Assembly: GCF_051014685.1 (NCBI RefSeq)
Contig: NW_027478713.1
Coordinates: 434,001 to 498,000, forward strand
DNA length: 64,000 nucleotides
Source: Ptiloglossa arizonensis
Lineage: Eukaryota; Arthropoda; Insecta; Hymenoptera; Colletidae
Direction of reading: 5' to 3'
Under the pieces are notes generated by a model, which searched no databases, was not told where the DNA came from, and saw nothing but the letters and a program-made list of their open reading frames with translations. The position numbers and the translations under genes were made by a program. Of this stretch, positions 26,400-42,600 are shown one piece after another. Each line of letters opens with the position of its first letter. Positions within the stretch are counted from its first letter, which is position 1.

Positions 26400-27900
26400 T
26401 TATACGTTATACGTTATACGTTATACGTTATACGTTATACGTTATACGTTATACGTTATACGTTATACGTTATACGTTATACGTTATACGTTATACGTTG
26501 TACTTTATACGTTATAAGTTGTACGTTATACGATATACGTTATACGTTATTCTTTATACGTTCTTCGTTACACGTTATACGTTATACGTTATACGTTATA
26601 CGTTTAACGTTATTCGTTATACGTTATACGTTATACTTTATACGTTATAGGTGATACGTTATACGTTATACGTTATACGTTATTCGTAATACGTTATACG
26701 TGATACGTTATACGTTGTACGTTATACGTTATACGTTATACGTTATACGCTATACATTAAACGTTATACGTTATACATTACATGTTATACGTTATACGTT
26801 ATACGTTATACGTCATAGGTTATACGTTATACGTTATACGTTATACGTTATACGTTATACTTTACGTTATACGTCATAGGTTATACGTTATACGTTATAC
26901 GTTATGCGTTATACGTTATACGTTATACGTTATACGTTATGCGTTATGCGTTGTACGGTATACGTTATACGTTGTACGTTACATGTTATACGTTATACGT
27001 TATACGTTATACGATATACGTTATACGTTATACGTTATACGTTATACGTTATACGTTATACGTTATACGCTATACGTTACATGTTATACGTTATACGTAG
27101 TATGTAATGCGTCATACGTTTTACGTTATACGTTATACGGTATGCGTTATACGTTGTACGTTACATGTTATACGTTATACGTTATACGTTATACGATATA
27201 CGTTATACGTTATACGTTATACGTTATACGTTATACGTTATACGTCATACGCTATACGTTACATGTTATACGTTATACATTATACGTTATACGCTATACG
27301 TTATACGTTATACGTTATACGTTATACGTTATACGTTATACGTTATACATTATACGTTATACGTTATACGTTATATGTTATACGTTATACGTCATAGGTT
27401 ATACGTTATACGTTATGCGGTATACGTTATACGTTATACGTTATACGTTATACGTTATACGTTATACGTTACACGTTATACGTTATGCGTTATACGTTAT
27501 ACGTTATACGTTATACGTTATACGTTATACGTTATACGTTATACATTATACGTTATACGTTATACGTTATACGTTATACGTTATACGTTATACGTTATAC
27601 GTTATACGTTATACGCTATACGTTACATGTTATACGTTATACATTATACGTTATACGTTATACGTTATACGTTATACGTTATACGTTATGCGTTATACGT
27701 TATACGTTATACGTTATACGTTATACGTTATACGTTATACGTTATACGTTGTACGTTATACGTTATAGGTTATACGTTATACGTTATACGTTATACGTTA
27801 TACGTTATACGTCATAAGTTATACGTTATACGTTATACGTTATACGTTATACGTTATACTTTATACGTTATACGTTATGCGTTATACGTTCTACGATATT
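26400..27900 (+). repeat. Copy 2 of the 4,442-offset segment
   Basis: Matches 21960-23450 through the pentamer at 26864-26868. It ends where an extra ATACGTT appears before ATTAGTT near 27915. The piece just before it (about 26.1-26.7 kb) also matches about 25.0-25.57 kb at offset 1,120. Confidence 0.75.
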
Positions 27901-30005
27901 CGTTATACGTTATACGTTATACGTTATTAGTTATACGTTATACGTTATACGTTATACGTCATAGGTTATACGTTATACGTTATGCGTTATACGTTATACG
28001 TTATACGTTATACGTTATACGTTATACGTTATACGTTACACGTTATACGTTATGCGTTATACGTTATACGTTATACGTTATACGTTATACGTTATACGTT
28101 ATACGTTATACATTATACGTTATACGTTATACGTTATACGTTATACGTTATACGTTATACGTTATACGTTATACGATATACGTTATACGTTATACGTTAT
28201 ACGTTATACGTTATACGTTACACGCTATACGTTACATGTTATACGTTATACGTAGTATGTAATGCGTCATACGTTTTACGTTATACGTTATACGGTATAC
28301 GTTATACGTTGTGCGTTACATGTTATACGTTATACGTTATACGTTATACGATATACGTTATACGTTATACGTTATACGTTATACGTTATACGTTATACGT
28401 TATACGTTATACGCTATACGTTACATGTTATACGTTATACATTATACGTTATACGTTATACGTTATACGTTATACGTTATACGTTATACGTTATACGTCA
28501 TAGGTTATACGTTATACGTTATACGTTATACGTTATACGTTATATGTTTTACGTTATACGTTATACGTTATACGTTATACGTTATACGTTATACGTTATA
28601 CGTTATACGTTATACGTTATACGTTATACGTTAAACGTTATACGTTATACGTTATCGTTATACGTTATACGCTATACGTTACATGTTATACGTTATACGT
28701 AGTATGTAATGCGTCATACGTTTTACGTTATACGTTATACGGTATACGTTATACGTTGTGCGTTACATGTTATACGTTATACGTTATACGTTATACGATA
28801 TACGTTATACGTTATACGTTATACGTTATACGTTATACGTTATACGTTATACGTTATACGCTATACGTTACATGTTATACGTTATACATTATACGTTATA
28901 CGTTATACGTTATACGTTATACGTTATACGTTATACGTTATACGTCATAGGTTATACGTTATACGTTATACGTTATACGTTATACGTTATATGTTTTACG
29001 TTATACGTTATACGTTATACGTTATACGTTATACGTTATACGTTATACGTTATACGTTATACGTTATACGTTATACGTTAAACGTTATACGTTATACGTT
29101 ATCGTTATACGTTATACGCTATACGTTACATGTTATACGTTATACGTAGTATGTAATGCGTCATACGTTTTACGTTATTCGTTATACGTTTTTCGTTACA
29201 AGTTATACGTCATACGTTATACGTTATACGTCATAGGTTATACGTTATACGTTATACGTTATACATTATGCGTTATACGTTTTACGTTATTCGTTATACG
29301 TTATACGTTATACGTTATACGTTATACGTTATACGTTATACGTTATACGTTATACGTTATACGTTATGCGTTATACGTTATACGTTATACGTTATACGTT
29401 ATACGTTATACGTTATACGTTATACGTTATACGTTATACGTTATACGTTATACGTTATACGTTATACGTTATACGTTATACGTTATACGTTATACGTTAT
29501 ACGTTATACGTTATACGTTATACGTTATACGTTATACGTTATACGTTATACGTTATACGTTATACGTTATGCGGTATACGTTATACGTTATACGTTATAC
29601 GATATACGTTATACGTTATGCATTATGCGTGCTTCGTTACACGTTATACGTTATTCGGTATGCGTTATACGTTATACGTTATACGTTATACGTTATATGT
29701 TATACGTTATACGTTATACGTTATACGTTACACGTTATACGTTATACGTTATACGTTATTCGTTATACGTTATATTTTATACGTTATACGTTGTACGTTA
29801 TACGTTATAAGTTGTACGTTATACGATATACGTTATACGTTATTCTTTATACGTTATTCGTTACACGTTATAAGTTGTACGTTATACGATATACGTTATA
29901 CGTTATTCTTTATACGTTATTCGTTACACGTTATACGTCATACGTTATACGTTATACGTTTTACGTTATTCGTTATACGTTATACGTTATACGATATTCG
30001 TTATA
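27550..30005 (+). repeat. Copy 1 of a 2.45-kb segment repeated at offset 3,400
   Basis: Anchors 27982, 28052, 28262, 28709, 29268, 29366 and 29569 recur exactly 3,400 bp downstream. 3,400 is 486 units less 2 bp, matching the two hexamers it contains (28654 and 29101). The match ends after an ATACGAT-ATTCGTT pair near 30005, where copy 2 continues with GTACGTT and copy 1 with plain units. Confidence 0.8.
28262..29155 (+). repeat. Tandem pair of 447-bp units
   Basis: Two adjacent copies (28262-28708 and 28709-29155) read alike throughout. 447 is 63 heptamers plus one hexamer (ATCGTT at 28654 and 29101), so the hexamer is a built-in part of the unit. The unit runs from one ATGCGTC box to the next. 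Confidence 0.85.
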
Positions 30006-30949
30006 CGTTATACGTTATACGTTATACGTTATACGTTATACGTTATACGTTATACGTTATACGTTATACGTTATACGTTATACGTTATACGTTATTCGTT
30101 ATACGTTATATTTTATACGTTATACGTTGTACGTTATACGTTATAAGTTGTACGTTATACGATATACGTTATACGTTATTCTTTATACGTTATTCGTTAC
30201 ACGTTATACGTTATACGTTATACGATATACGTTATACGTTATTCTTTATACGTTATTCGTTACACGTTATACGTCATACGTTATACGTTATACGTTTTAC
30301 GTTATTCGTTATACGTTATACGTTATACGATATTCGTTATACGTTATACGTTGTACGTTATACGTTATACGTTATACGTTATACGTTATACGTTATACGT
30401 TATACGTTATACGTTATACGCTATACGTTACATGTTATACGTTATACATTATACGTTATACGTTATACGTTATACGTTATACGTTATACGTTATACGTTA
30501 TACGTCATAGGTTATACGTTATACGTTATACGTTATACGTTATACGTTATACGTCATACGTTATACGTTATACGTTATACGTTATGCGTTATACGTTCTA
30601 CGATATTCGTTATACGTTATACGTTATTAGTTATACGTTATACGTTATACGTTATACGTTATACGATATACGTTATACGTTATACGTTATACGTTATACG
30701 TCATAGGTTATACGTTATACGTTATACGTTATACGTTATACGTTATACGTTATACGATATACGTTATACGTTATACATTAAACGTTATGCGTTATACGTT
30801 CTACGATATTCGTTATACGTTATACGTTATTAGTTATACGTTATACGTTATACGTTATACGTTATACGATATACGTTATACGTTATACGTTATACGTTAT
30901 ACGTTATACGTTATACGTTATACGTTATACGTTATACGTTATACATTAT

Positions 30950-33405
30950 ACGTTATACGTTATACGTTATACGTTATACGTTATACGTTATACGTTATAC
31001 GTTATACGTTATACGCTATACGTTACATGTTATACGTTATACATTATACGTTATACGTTATACGTTATACGTTATACGTTATACGTTATGCGTTATACGT
31101 TATACGTTATACGTTATACGTTATACGTTATACGTTATACGTTATACGTTGTACGTTATACGTTATAGGTTATACGTTATACGTTATACGTTATACGTTA
31201 TACGTTATACGTCATAAGTTATACGTTATACGTTATACGTTATACGTTATACGTTATACTTTATACGTTATACGTTATGCGTTATACGTTCTACGATATT
31301 CGTTATACGTTATACGTTATACGTTATTAGTTATACGTTATACGTTATACGTTATACGTCATAGGTTATACGTTATACGTTATGCGTTATACGTTATACG
31401 TTATACGTTATACGTTATACGTTATACGTTATACGTTACACGTTATACGTTATGCGTTATACGTTATACGTTATACGTTATACGTTATACGTTATACGTT
31501 ATACGTTATACATTATACGTTATACGTTATACGTTATACGTTATACGTTATACGTTATACGTTATACGTTATACGATATACGTTATACGTTATACGTTAT
31601 ACGTTATACGTTATACGTTACACGCTATACGTTACATGTTATACGTTATACGTAGTATGTAATGCGTCATACGTTTTACGTTATACGTTATACGGTATAC
31701 GTTATACGTTGTGCGTTACATGTTATACGTTATACGTTATACGTTATACGATATACGTTATACGTTATACGTTATACGTTATACGTTATACGTTATACGT
31801 TATACGTTATACGCTATACGTTACATGTTATACGTTATACATTATACGTTATACGTTATACGTTATACGTTATACGTTATACGTTATACGTTATACGTCA
31901 TAGGTTATACGTTATACGTTATACGTTATACGTTATACGTTATATGTTTTACGTTATACGTTATACGTTATACGTTATACGTTATACGTTATACGTTATA
32001 CGTTATACGTTATACGTTATACGTTATACGTTAAACGTTATACGTTATACGTTATCGTTATACGTTATACGCTATACGTTACATGTTATACGTTATACGT
32101 AGTATGTAATGCGTCATACGTTTTACGTTATACGTTATACGGTATACGTTATACGTTGTGCGTTACATGTTATACGTTATACGTTATACGTTATACGATA
32201 TACGTTATACGTTATACGTTATACGTTATACGTTATACGTTATACGTTATACGTTATACGCTATACGTTACATGTTATACGTTATACATTATACGTTATA
32301 CGTTATACGTTATACGTTATACGTTATACGTTATACGTTATACGTCATAGGTTATACGTTATACGTTATACGTTATACGTTATACGTTATATGTTTTACG
32401 TTATACGTTATACGTTATACGTTATACGTTATACGTTATACGTTATACGTTATACGTTATACGTTATACGTTATACGTTAAACGTTATACGTTATACGTT
32501 ATCGTTATACGTTATACGCTATACGTTACATGTTATACGTTATACGTAGTATGTAATGCGTCATACGTTTTACGTTATTCGTTATACGTTTTTCGTTACA
32601 AGTTATACGTCATACGTTATACGTTATACGTCATAGGTTATACGTTATACGTTATACGTTATACATTATGCGTTATACGTTTTACGTTATTCGTTATACG
32701 TTATACGTTATACGTTATACGTTATACGTTATACGTTATACGTTATACGTTATACGTTATACGTTATGCGTTATACGTTATACGTTATACGTTATACGTT
32801 ATACGTTATACGTTATACGTTATACGTTATACGTTATACGTTATACGTTATACGTTATACGTTATACGTTATACGTTATACGTTATACGTTATACGTTAT
32901 ACGTTATACGTTATACGTTATACGTTATACGTTATACGTTATACGTTATACGTTATACGTTATACGTTATGCGGTATACGTTATACGTTATACGTTATAC
33001 GATATACGTTATACGTTATGCATTATGCGTGCTTCGTTACACGTTATACGTTATTCGGTATGCGTTATACGTTATACGTTATACGTTATACGTTATATGT
33101 TATACGTTATACGTTATACGTTATACGTTACACGTTATACGTTATACGTTATACGTTATTCGTTATACGTTATATTTTATACGTTATACGTTGTACGTTA
33201 TACGTTATAAGTTGTACGTTATACGATATACGTTATACGTTATTCTTTATACGTTATTCGTTACACGTTATAAGTTGTACGTTATACGATATACGTTATA
33301 CGTTATTCTTTATACGTTATTCGTTACACGTTATACGTCATACGTTATACGTTATACGTTTTACGTTATTCGTTATACGTTATACGTTATACGATATTCG
33401 TTATA
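30950..33405 (+). repeat. Copy 2 of the 3,400-offset segment
   Basis: Appears essentially identical to 27550-30005, including the nested 447-bp pair and hexamers at 32054-32059 and 32501-32506. The 945 bp separating the two copies (about 30005-30950) match about 36.7-37.5 kb at offset 6,680, so that block was inserted or exchanged from elsewhere in the array. Confidence 0.8.
31662..32555 (+). repeat. Tandem pair of 447-bp units (duplicate of 28262-29155)
   Basis: Copies 31662-32108 and 32109-32555, carried along by the 3,400-bp duplication. The pair therefore predates the larger duplication. Confidence 0.85.
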
Positions 33406-33899
33406 CGTTATACGTTGTACGTTATACGTTATACGTTATACGTTATACGTTATACGTTATACGTTATACGTTATACGCTATACGTTACATGTTATACGTT
33501 ATACATTATACGTTATACGTTATACGTTATACGTTATACGTTATACGTTATACGTTATACGTTTTACGATATACGACATACGTTATACGTTATACGTTAT
33601 ACGTTATACTTTATACGTTATAGGTGTTACGTTATACGTTATACGTTATACGTTATACGTTATACGTTATATTTTATACGTTATACGTTATACGTTATAC
33701 GTTGTACGTTATACGTTACACGTTACACGTTATACCTCATAGGTTACACCTTATACGTTATACGTTATACGTTATACGTTATACGTTATACTTTATACGT
33801 TATACGTTATACGTTATACGTTATACGTTATACGTTATACGTTATACGTTATACGTTATACGTTATACGTTATACGTTATACGTTATACGTTATACGTT

Positions 33900-35400
33900 A
33901 TACGTTATACGTTATACGTTATACGTTATACGTTATACGTTATACGTTATACGTTATACGTTATACGTTATACGTTATACGTTATACGTTGTACTTTATA
34001 CGTTATAAGTTGTACGTTATACGATATACGTTATACGTTATTCTTTATACGTTCTTCGTTACACGTTATACGTTATACGTTATACGTTATACGTTTAACG
34101 TTATTCGTTATACGTTATACGTTATACTTTATACGTTATAGGTGATACGTTATACGTTATACGTTATACGTTATTCGTAATACGTTATACGTGATACGTT
34201 ATACGTTGTACGTTATACGTTATACGTTATACGTTATACGCTATACATTAAACGTTATACGTTATACATTACATGTTATACGTTATACGTTATACGTTAT
34301 ACGTCATAGGTTATACGTTATACGTTATACGTTATACGTTATACGTTATACGTTATACGTTATACTTTACGTTATACGTCATAGGTTATACGTTATACGT
34401 TATACGTTATGCGTTATACGTTATACGTTATACGTTATACGTTATGCGTTATGCGTTGTACGGTATACGTTATACGTTGTACGTTACATGTTATACGTTA
34501 TACGTTATACGTTATACGATATACGTTATACGTTATACGTTATACGTTATACGTTATACGTTATACGTTATACGCTATACGTTACATGTTATACGATATA
34601 CGTAGTATGTAATGCGTCATACGTTTTACGTTATACGTTATACGGTATGCGTTATACGTTGTACGTTACATGTTATACGTTATACGTTATACGTTATACG
34701 ATATACGTTATACGTTATACGTTATACGTTATACGTTATACGTTATACGTCATACGCTATACGTTACATGTTATACGTTATACATTATACGTTATACGCT
34801 ATACGTTATACGTTATACGTTATACGTTATACGTTATACGTTATACGTTATACATTATACGTTATACGTTATACGTTATATGTTATACGTTATACGTCAT
34901 AGGTTATACGTTATACGTTATGCGGTATACGTTATACGTTATACGTTATACGTTATACGTTATACGTTATACGTTACACGTTATACGTTATGCGTTATAC
35001 GTTATACGTTATACGTTATACGTTATACGTTATACGTTATACGTTATACATTATACGTTATACGTTATACGTTATACGTTATACGTTATACGTTATACGT
35101 TATACGTTATACGTTATACGTTATACGCTATACGTTACATGTTATACGTTATACATTATACGTTATACGTTATACGTTATACGTTATACGTTATACGTTA
35201 TGCGTTATACGTTATACGTTATACGTTATACGTTATACGTTATACGTTATACGTTATACGTTGTACGTTATACGTTATACGTTATACGTTATACGTTATA
35301 CGTTATACGTTATACGTTATACGTTATACGTTATACGTCATAAGTTATACGTTATACGTTATACGTTATACGTTATACGTTATACTTTATACGTTATACG
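33900..35400 (+). repeat. Copy 3 of the 4,442-offset segment
   Basis: Matches copy 2 at offset 7,491 before its pentamer and 7,505 after (34409, 34612 and 34670 against 26904, 27107 and 27165). Two extra ATACGTT units precede the pentamer at 34369-34373, which accounts for the 14-bp change. Private differences include an ATACGAT near 34591 where copy 2 has ATACGTT. Confidence 0.7.
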
Positions 35401-35679
35401 TTATGCGTTATACGTTCTACGATATTCGTTATACGTTATACGTTATTAGTTATACGTTATACGTTATACGTTATACGTCATAGGTTATACGTTATACGTT
35501 ATGCGTTATACGTTATACATTATACGTTATATGATATACGTTATACGTTATGCGTTATGCGTTCTTCGTTACACGTTATACGTTATTCGGTATGCGTTAT
35601 ACGTTATACGTTATTAGTTATACGTTATACGTTATACGTTATACGTTATACGATATACGTTATACGTTATACGTTATAC

Positions 35680-38526
35680 GATATACGTTATACGTTATAC
35701 GTTAAACGTTATGCGTTATACGTTCTACGATATTCGTTATACGTTATACGTTATTAGTTATACGTTATACGTTATACGTTATACGTTATACGATATACGT
35801 TATACGTTATACGTTATACGTTATACGTTATACGTTACACGCTATACGTTACATGTTATACGTTATACGTAGTATGTAATGCGTCATACGTTTTACGTTA
35901 TACGTTATACGGTATACGTTATACGTTGTACGTTACATGTTATACGTTATACGTTATACGTTATACGATATACGTTATACGTTATACGTTATACGTTATA
36001 CGTTATACGTTATACGTTATACGTTATACGCTATACGTTACATGTTATACGTTATACATTATACGTTATACGTTATACGTTATACGTTATACGTTATACG
36101 TTATACGTTATACGTCATAGGTTATACGTTATACGTTATACGTTATACGTTATCCGTTATACGTCATACGTTATACGTTATACGTTATACGTTATAAGTT
36201 ATACGTTATACGTTATACGTTATACGTTATACGTTATACGTTATACGTTATACGTTATACGTTATATGTTTTACGTTATACGTTATACGTTATACGTTAT
36301 ACGTTATACGTTATACGTTATACGTTATACGTTATACGTTAAACGTTATACGTTATACGTTATCGTTATACGTTATACGCTATACGTTACATGTTATACG
36401 TTATACGTAGTATGTAATGCGTCATACGTTTTACGTTATTCGTTATACGTTTTTCGTTACAAGTTATACGTCATACGTTATACGTTATACGTCATAGGTT
36501 ATACGTTATACGTTATACGTTATACATTATGCGTTATACGTTTTACGTTATTCGTTATACGTTATACGTTATACGTTATACGTTATACGTTATACGTTAT
36601 ACGTTATACGTTATACGTTATACGTTATACGTTATACGTTATACGTTATACGTTATACGTTATACGTTATACGTTATACGTTATACGTTATACGTTATAC
36701 GTTATACGTTATACGTTATACGTTATACGTTATACGTTATACGTTATACGTTATACGTTATACGTTATACGTTATTCGTTATACGTTATATTTTATACGT
36801 TATACGTTGTACGTTATACGTTATAAGTTGTACGTTATACGATATACGTTATACGTTATTCTTTATACGTTATTCGTTACACGTTATACGTTATACGTTA
36901 TACGATATACGTTATACGTTATTCTTTATACGTTATTCGTTACACGTTATACGTCATACGTTATACGTTATACGTTTTACGTTATTCGTTATACGTTATA
37001 CGTTATACGATATTCGTTATACGTTATACGTTGTACGTTATACGTTATACGTTATACGTTATACGTTATACGTTATACGTTATACGTTATACGTTATACG
37101 CTATACGTTACATGTTATACGTTATACATTATACGTTATACGTTATACGTTATACGTTATACGTTATACGTTATACGTTATACGTCATAGGTTATACGTT
37201 ATACGTTATACGTTATACGTTATACGTTATACGTCATACGTTATACGTTATACGTTATACGTTATGCGTTATACGTTCTACGATATTCGTTATACGTTAT
37301 ACGTTATTAGTTATACGTTATACGTTATACGTTATACGTTATACGATATACGTTATACGTTATACGTTATACGTTATACGTCATAGGTTATACGTTATAC
37401 GTTATACGTTATACGTTATACGTTATACGTTATACGATATACGTTATACGTTATACATTAAACGTTATGCGTTATACGTTCTACGATATTCGTTATACGT
37501 TATACGTTATTAGTTATACGTTATACGTTATACGTTATACGTTATACGATATACGTTATACGTTATACGTTATACGTTATACGTTATACGTTACACGCTA
37601 TACGTTACATGTTATACGTTATACGTAGTATGTAATGCGTCATACGTTTTACGTTATACGTTATACGGTATACGTTATACGTTGTACGTTACATGTTATA
37701 CGTTATACGTTATACGTTATACGATATACGTTATACGTTATACGTTATACGTTATACGTTATACGTTATACGTTATACGTTATACGCTATACGTTACATG
37801 TTATACGTTATACATTATACGTTATACGTTATACGTTATACGTTATACGTTATACGTTATACGTTATACGTCATATGTTATACGTTATACGTTATACGTT
37901 ATACGTTATACGTTATACGTCATACGTTATACGTTATACGTTATACGTTATAAGTTATACGTTATACGTTATACGTTATACGTTATACGTTATACGTTAT
38001 ACGTTATACGTAATACGTTATATGTTTTACGTTATACGTTATACGTTATACGTTATACGTTATACGTTATACGTTATACGTTATACGTTATACGTTAAAC
38101 GTTATACGTTATACGTTATCGTTATACGTTATACGCTATACGTTACATGTTATACGTTATACGTAGTATGTAATGCGTCATACGTTTTACGTTATTCGTT
38201 ATACGTTTTTCGTTACAAGTTATACGTCATACGTTATACGTTATACGTCATAGGTTATACGTTATACGTTATACGTTATACATTATGCGTTATACGTTTT
38301 ACGTTATTCGTTATACGTTATACGTTATACGTTATACGTTATACGTTATACGTTATACGTTATACGTTATACGTTATACGTTATACGTTATACGTTATAC
38401 GTTATACGTTATACGTTATACGTTATACGTTATACGTTATACGTTATACGTTATACGTTATACGTTATACGTTATACGTTATACGTTATACGTTATACGT
38501 TATACGTTATACGTTATACGTTATAC
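35680..38526 (+). repeat. Two segments at offset 1,756 bp
   Basis: About 35680-36770 matches about 37436-38526. 1,756 is 251 units less 1 bp, as expected from the single hexamer at 36362-36367 (partner 38118-38123). The copies part where the first runs into ATTCGTT and ATATTTT (36774) and the second into ATAAGTT and ATACCTT (38544). Between them lies the block shared with 30.0-30.9 kb. Confidence 0.75.
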
Positions 38527-38569
38527 GTTATACGTTATACGTTATAAGTTATACCTTATACGTTATGCG

Positions 38570-39600
38570 TTATACGTTGTACGTTATACGTTATACGTTA
38601 TACATTATACGTTATACGTTATACGTTATACATTATACGTTATACGTCATAGGTTATACGTTATACGTTATGCGGTATACGTTATACATTATACGTTATA
38701 CGATATACGTTATACGTTATGCATTATGCGTGCTTCGTTACACGTTATACGTTATTCGGTATGCGTTATACGTTATACGTTATACGTTATACGTTATATG
38801 TTATACGTTATACGTTATACGTTATACGTTACACGTTATACGTTATACGTTATACGTTATTCGTTATACGTTATATTTTATACGTTATACGTTGTACGTT
38901 ATACGTTATAAGTTGTACGTTATACGATATACGTTATACGTTATTCTTTATACGTTATTCGTTACACGTTATAAGTTGTACGTTATACGATATACGTTAT
39001 ACGTTATTCTTTATACGTTATTCGTTACACGTTATACGTCATACGTTATACGTTATACGTTTTACGTTATTCGTTATACGTTATACGTTATGCGATATTC
39101 GTTATACGTTATACGTTGTACGTTATACGTTATACGTTATACGTTATACGTTATACGTTATACGTTATACGTTATACGTTATACGTTATACGTTATACGT
39201 TATACGTTTTAAGTTATACGTTATACGTTATGCGTTATACGTTGTACGTTATACGTTATACGTTATACATTATACGTTATACGTTATACGTTATACATTA
39301 TACGTTATACGTCATAGGTTATACGTTATACGTTATGCGGTATACGTTATACATTATACGTTATACGATATACGTTATACGTTATGCGTTATGCGTGCTT
39401 CGTTACACGTTATACGTTATTCGGTATGCGTTATACGTTATACGTTATACGTTATACGTTATATGTTATACGTTATACGTTATACGTTATACGTTATACG
39501 TTATACGTTATACATTATACGTTATACGTTATTCGTTATACGTTATATTTTATACGTTATACGTTGTACGTTATACGTTATAAGTTGTACGTTATATGAT
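38570..39600 (+). repeat. Segment pair at offset 665 bp
   Basis: The module from GTACGTT near 38576 through ATGCGGT, ATACATT, ATACGAT, the GCTTCG variant and ATTCGGT recurs from about 39241, 95 units later (38719 against 39384). The first copy reads ATGCATT just before the GCTTCG variant where the second reads ATGCGTT. Confidence 0.6.
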
Positions 39601-39699
39601 ATACGTTATACGTTATTCTTTATACGTTATTCGTTACACGTTATAAGTTGTACGTTATACGATATACGTTATACGTTATTCTTTATACGTTATTCGTTA

Positions 39700-42600
39700 C
39701 ACGTTATACGTCATACGTTATACGTTATACGTTTTACGTTATTCGTTATACGTTATACGTTATACGATATTCGTTATACGTTATACGTTGTACGTTATAC
39801 GTTATACGTTATACGTTATACGTTATACGTTATACGTTATACGTTATACGTTATACGTTATACGTTATACGTTATACGTTATACGTCATAGGTTATACGT
39901 TATACGTTATGCGTTATACGTTATACATTATACGTTATACGATATACGTTATACGTTATGCGTTATGCGTTCTTCGTTACACGTTATACGTTATTCGGTA
40001 TGCGTTATACGTTATACGTTATACGTTATACGGTATACGTTATACGTTATACGTTATACGTTATACGTTATACGATATACGTTATACGTTATACGTTATA
40101 CGTTATACGTTATACGTTGTACGTTATACGTTATACGTTATACGTTATACGTTAAACGTTATACGTTATACGTTATACGTTATACGTTATACGTTATACG
40201 TTATACGTTATACGTTATACGTTATACGTTATACGTTATACGTTATACGTTATACGTTATACGCTATACGTTACATGTTATACGTTATACGTAGTATGTA
40301 ATGCGTCATACGTTTTACGTTATACGTTATACGGTATACGTTATACGTTGTACGTTACATGTTATACGTTATACGTTATACGTTATACGGTATACGTTAT
40401 ACGTTGTACGTTACATGTTATACGTTATACGTTATACGTTATACGATATACGTTATACGTTATACGTTATACGTTATACGTTATACGTTATACGTTATAC
40501 GCTATACGTTACATGTTATACGTTATACATCATACGTTATACGTTATACGTTATACGTTATAGGTTATACGTCATAGGTTATACGTTATACGTTATACGT
40601 TATGCGTTATACGTTATACGTTATACGTTATACGTTATGCGTTATACGTTGTACGATATTCGTTATACGTTATACGTTATTAGTTATACGTTATACGGTA
40701 TACGTTATACGTTGTACGTTACATGTTATACGTTATACGTTATACGTTATACGATATACGTTATACGTTATACGTTATACGTTATACGTTATACGTTATA
40801 CGTTATACGTTATACGCTATACGTTACATGTTATACGTTATACATTATACGTTATACGTTATACGTTATACGTTATACGTTATACGTTATACGTTATACG
40901 TCATAGGTTATACGTTATACGTTATACGTTATACGTTATACGTTATACGTCATACGTTATACGTTATACGTTATACGTTATACGTTATACGTTATATGTT
41001 TTACGTTATACGTTATACGTTATACGTTATACGTTATACGTTATACGTTATACGTTAAACGTTATACGTTATACGTTATACGTTATACGAGTTACGCTAT
41101 ACGTTACATGTTATACGTTATACGTAGTATGTAATGCGTCATACGTTTTACGTTATTCGTTATACGTTTTTCGTTACAAGTTATACGTTATACATTATAC
41201 GTTATACGTTATACGTCATAGGTTATACGTTATACGTTATACGTTATACGTTATACATTATGCGTTATACGTTTTACGTTATACGTTATACGTTATACGT
41301 TATACGTTATACGTTATACGTTATACGTTATACGCTATACGTTACATGTTATACGTTATACATTATACGTTATACGTTATACGTTATACGTTATACGTTA
41401 TACGTTATACGTTATACGTCATAGGTTATACGTTATACGTTATACGTTATACGTTATACGTTATACGTCACACGTTATACGTTATACGTTATACGTCATA
41501 CGTTATACGTTATACGTTATACGTTATACGTTATACGTTATACTTTACGTTATACGTCATAGGTTATACGTTATACGTTATACGTTATGCGTTATACGTT
41601 ATACGTTATACGTTATACGTTATGCGTTATACGTTGTACGGTATACGTTATACGTTGTACGTTACATGTTATACGTTATACGTTATACGTTATACGATAT
41701 ACGTTATACGTTATACGTTATACGTTATACGTTATACGTTATACGTTATACGTTATACGCTATACGTTACATGTTATACGTTATACGTAGTATGTAATGC
41801 GTCATACGTTTTACGTTATACGTTATACGGTATACGTTATACGTTGTACGTTACATGTTATACGTTATACGTTATACGTTATACGATATACGTTATACGT
41901 TATACGTTATACGTTATACGTTATACGTTATACGTTATACGCTATACGTTACATGTTATACGTTATACATTATACGTTATACGCTATACGTTATACGTTA
42001 CATGTTATACGTTATACATTATACGTTATACGTTATACGTTATACGTTATACGTTATACGTTATACGTTATACGTTATACGTTATACGTTACACGTTATA
42101 CGTTATGCGTTATACGTTATACGTTATACGTTATACGTTATACGTTATACGTTATACGTTATACGTTATACGTTATACGTTATACGTTATACGTTATACG
42201 TTATACGTTATACGTTATACGTTATACGCTATACGTTACATGTTATACGTTATACATCATACGTTATACGTTATACGTTATACGTTATAGGTTATACGTC
42301 ATAGGTTAAACGTTATACGTTATACGTTATGCGTTATACGTTATACGTTATACGTTATACGTTATACGTTATACGTTGTACGTTATACGTTATACGTTAT
42401 ACGTTATACGTTATACGTTATACGTTATACGTTATACGTCATAAGTTATACGTTATACGTTATACGTTATACGTTATACGTTATACGTTATACTTTATAC
42501 GTTATACGTTATGCGTTATACGTTCTACGATATTCGTTATACGTTATACGTTATTAGTTATACGTTATACGTTATACGTTATACGTCATAGGTTATACGT

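Larger units (their letters stand above)
20729..38123 (+). other. Eight 6-bp satellite units (ATCGTT)
   Basis: Hexamers lie at 20729-20734, 24310-24315, 28654-28659, 29101-29106, 32054-32059, 32501-32506, 36362-36367 and 38118-38123. Each sits in the same context: an AAACGTT unit three units before, then the hexamer, ATACGTT, ATACGCT and ATACGTT, then ACATGTT. They look like one ancestral 1-bp loss copied by segment duplication. None was found outside 20.7-38.2 kb. Confidence 0.9.

Noticed and set aside
41086..41100. Apparent irregular unit ACGAGTTACGCT
   Set aside because: It resolves in phase as ATACGAG followed by TTACGCT, so it is substitution only, not an indel or unique DNA.
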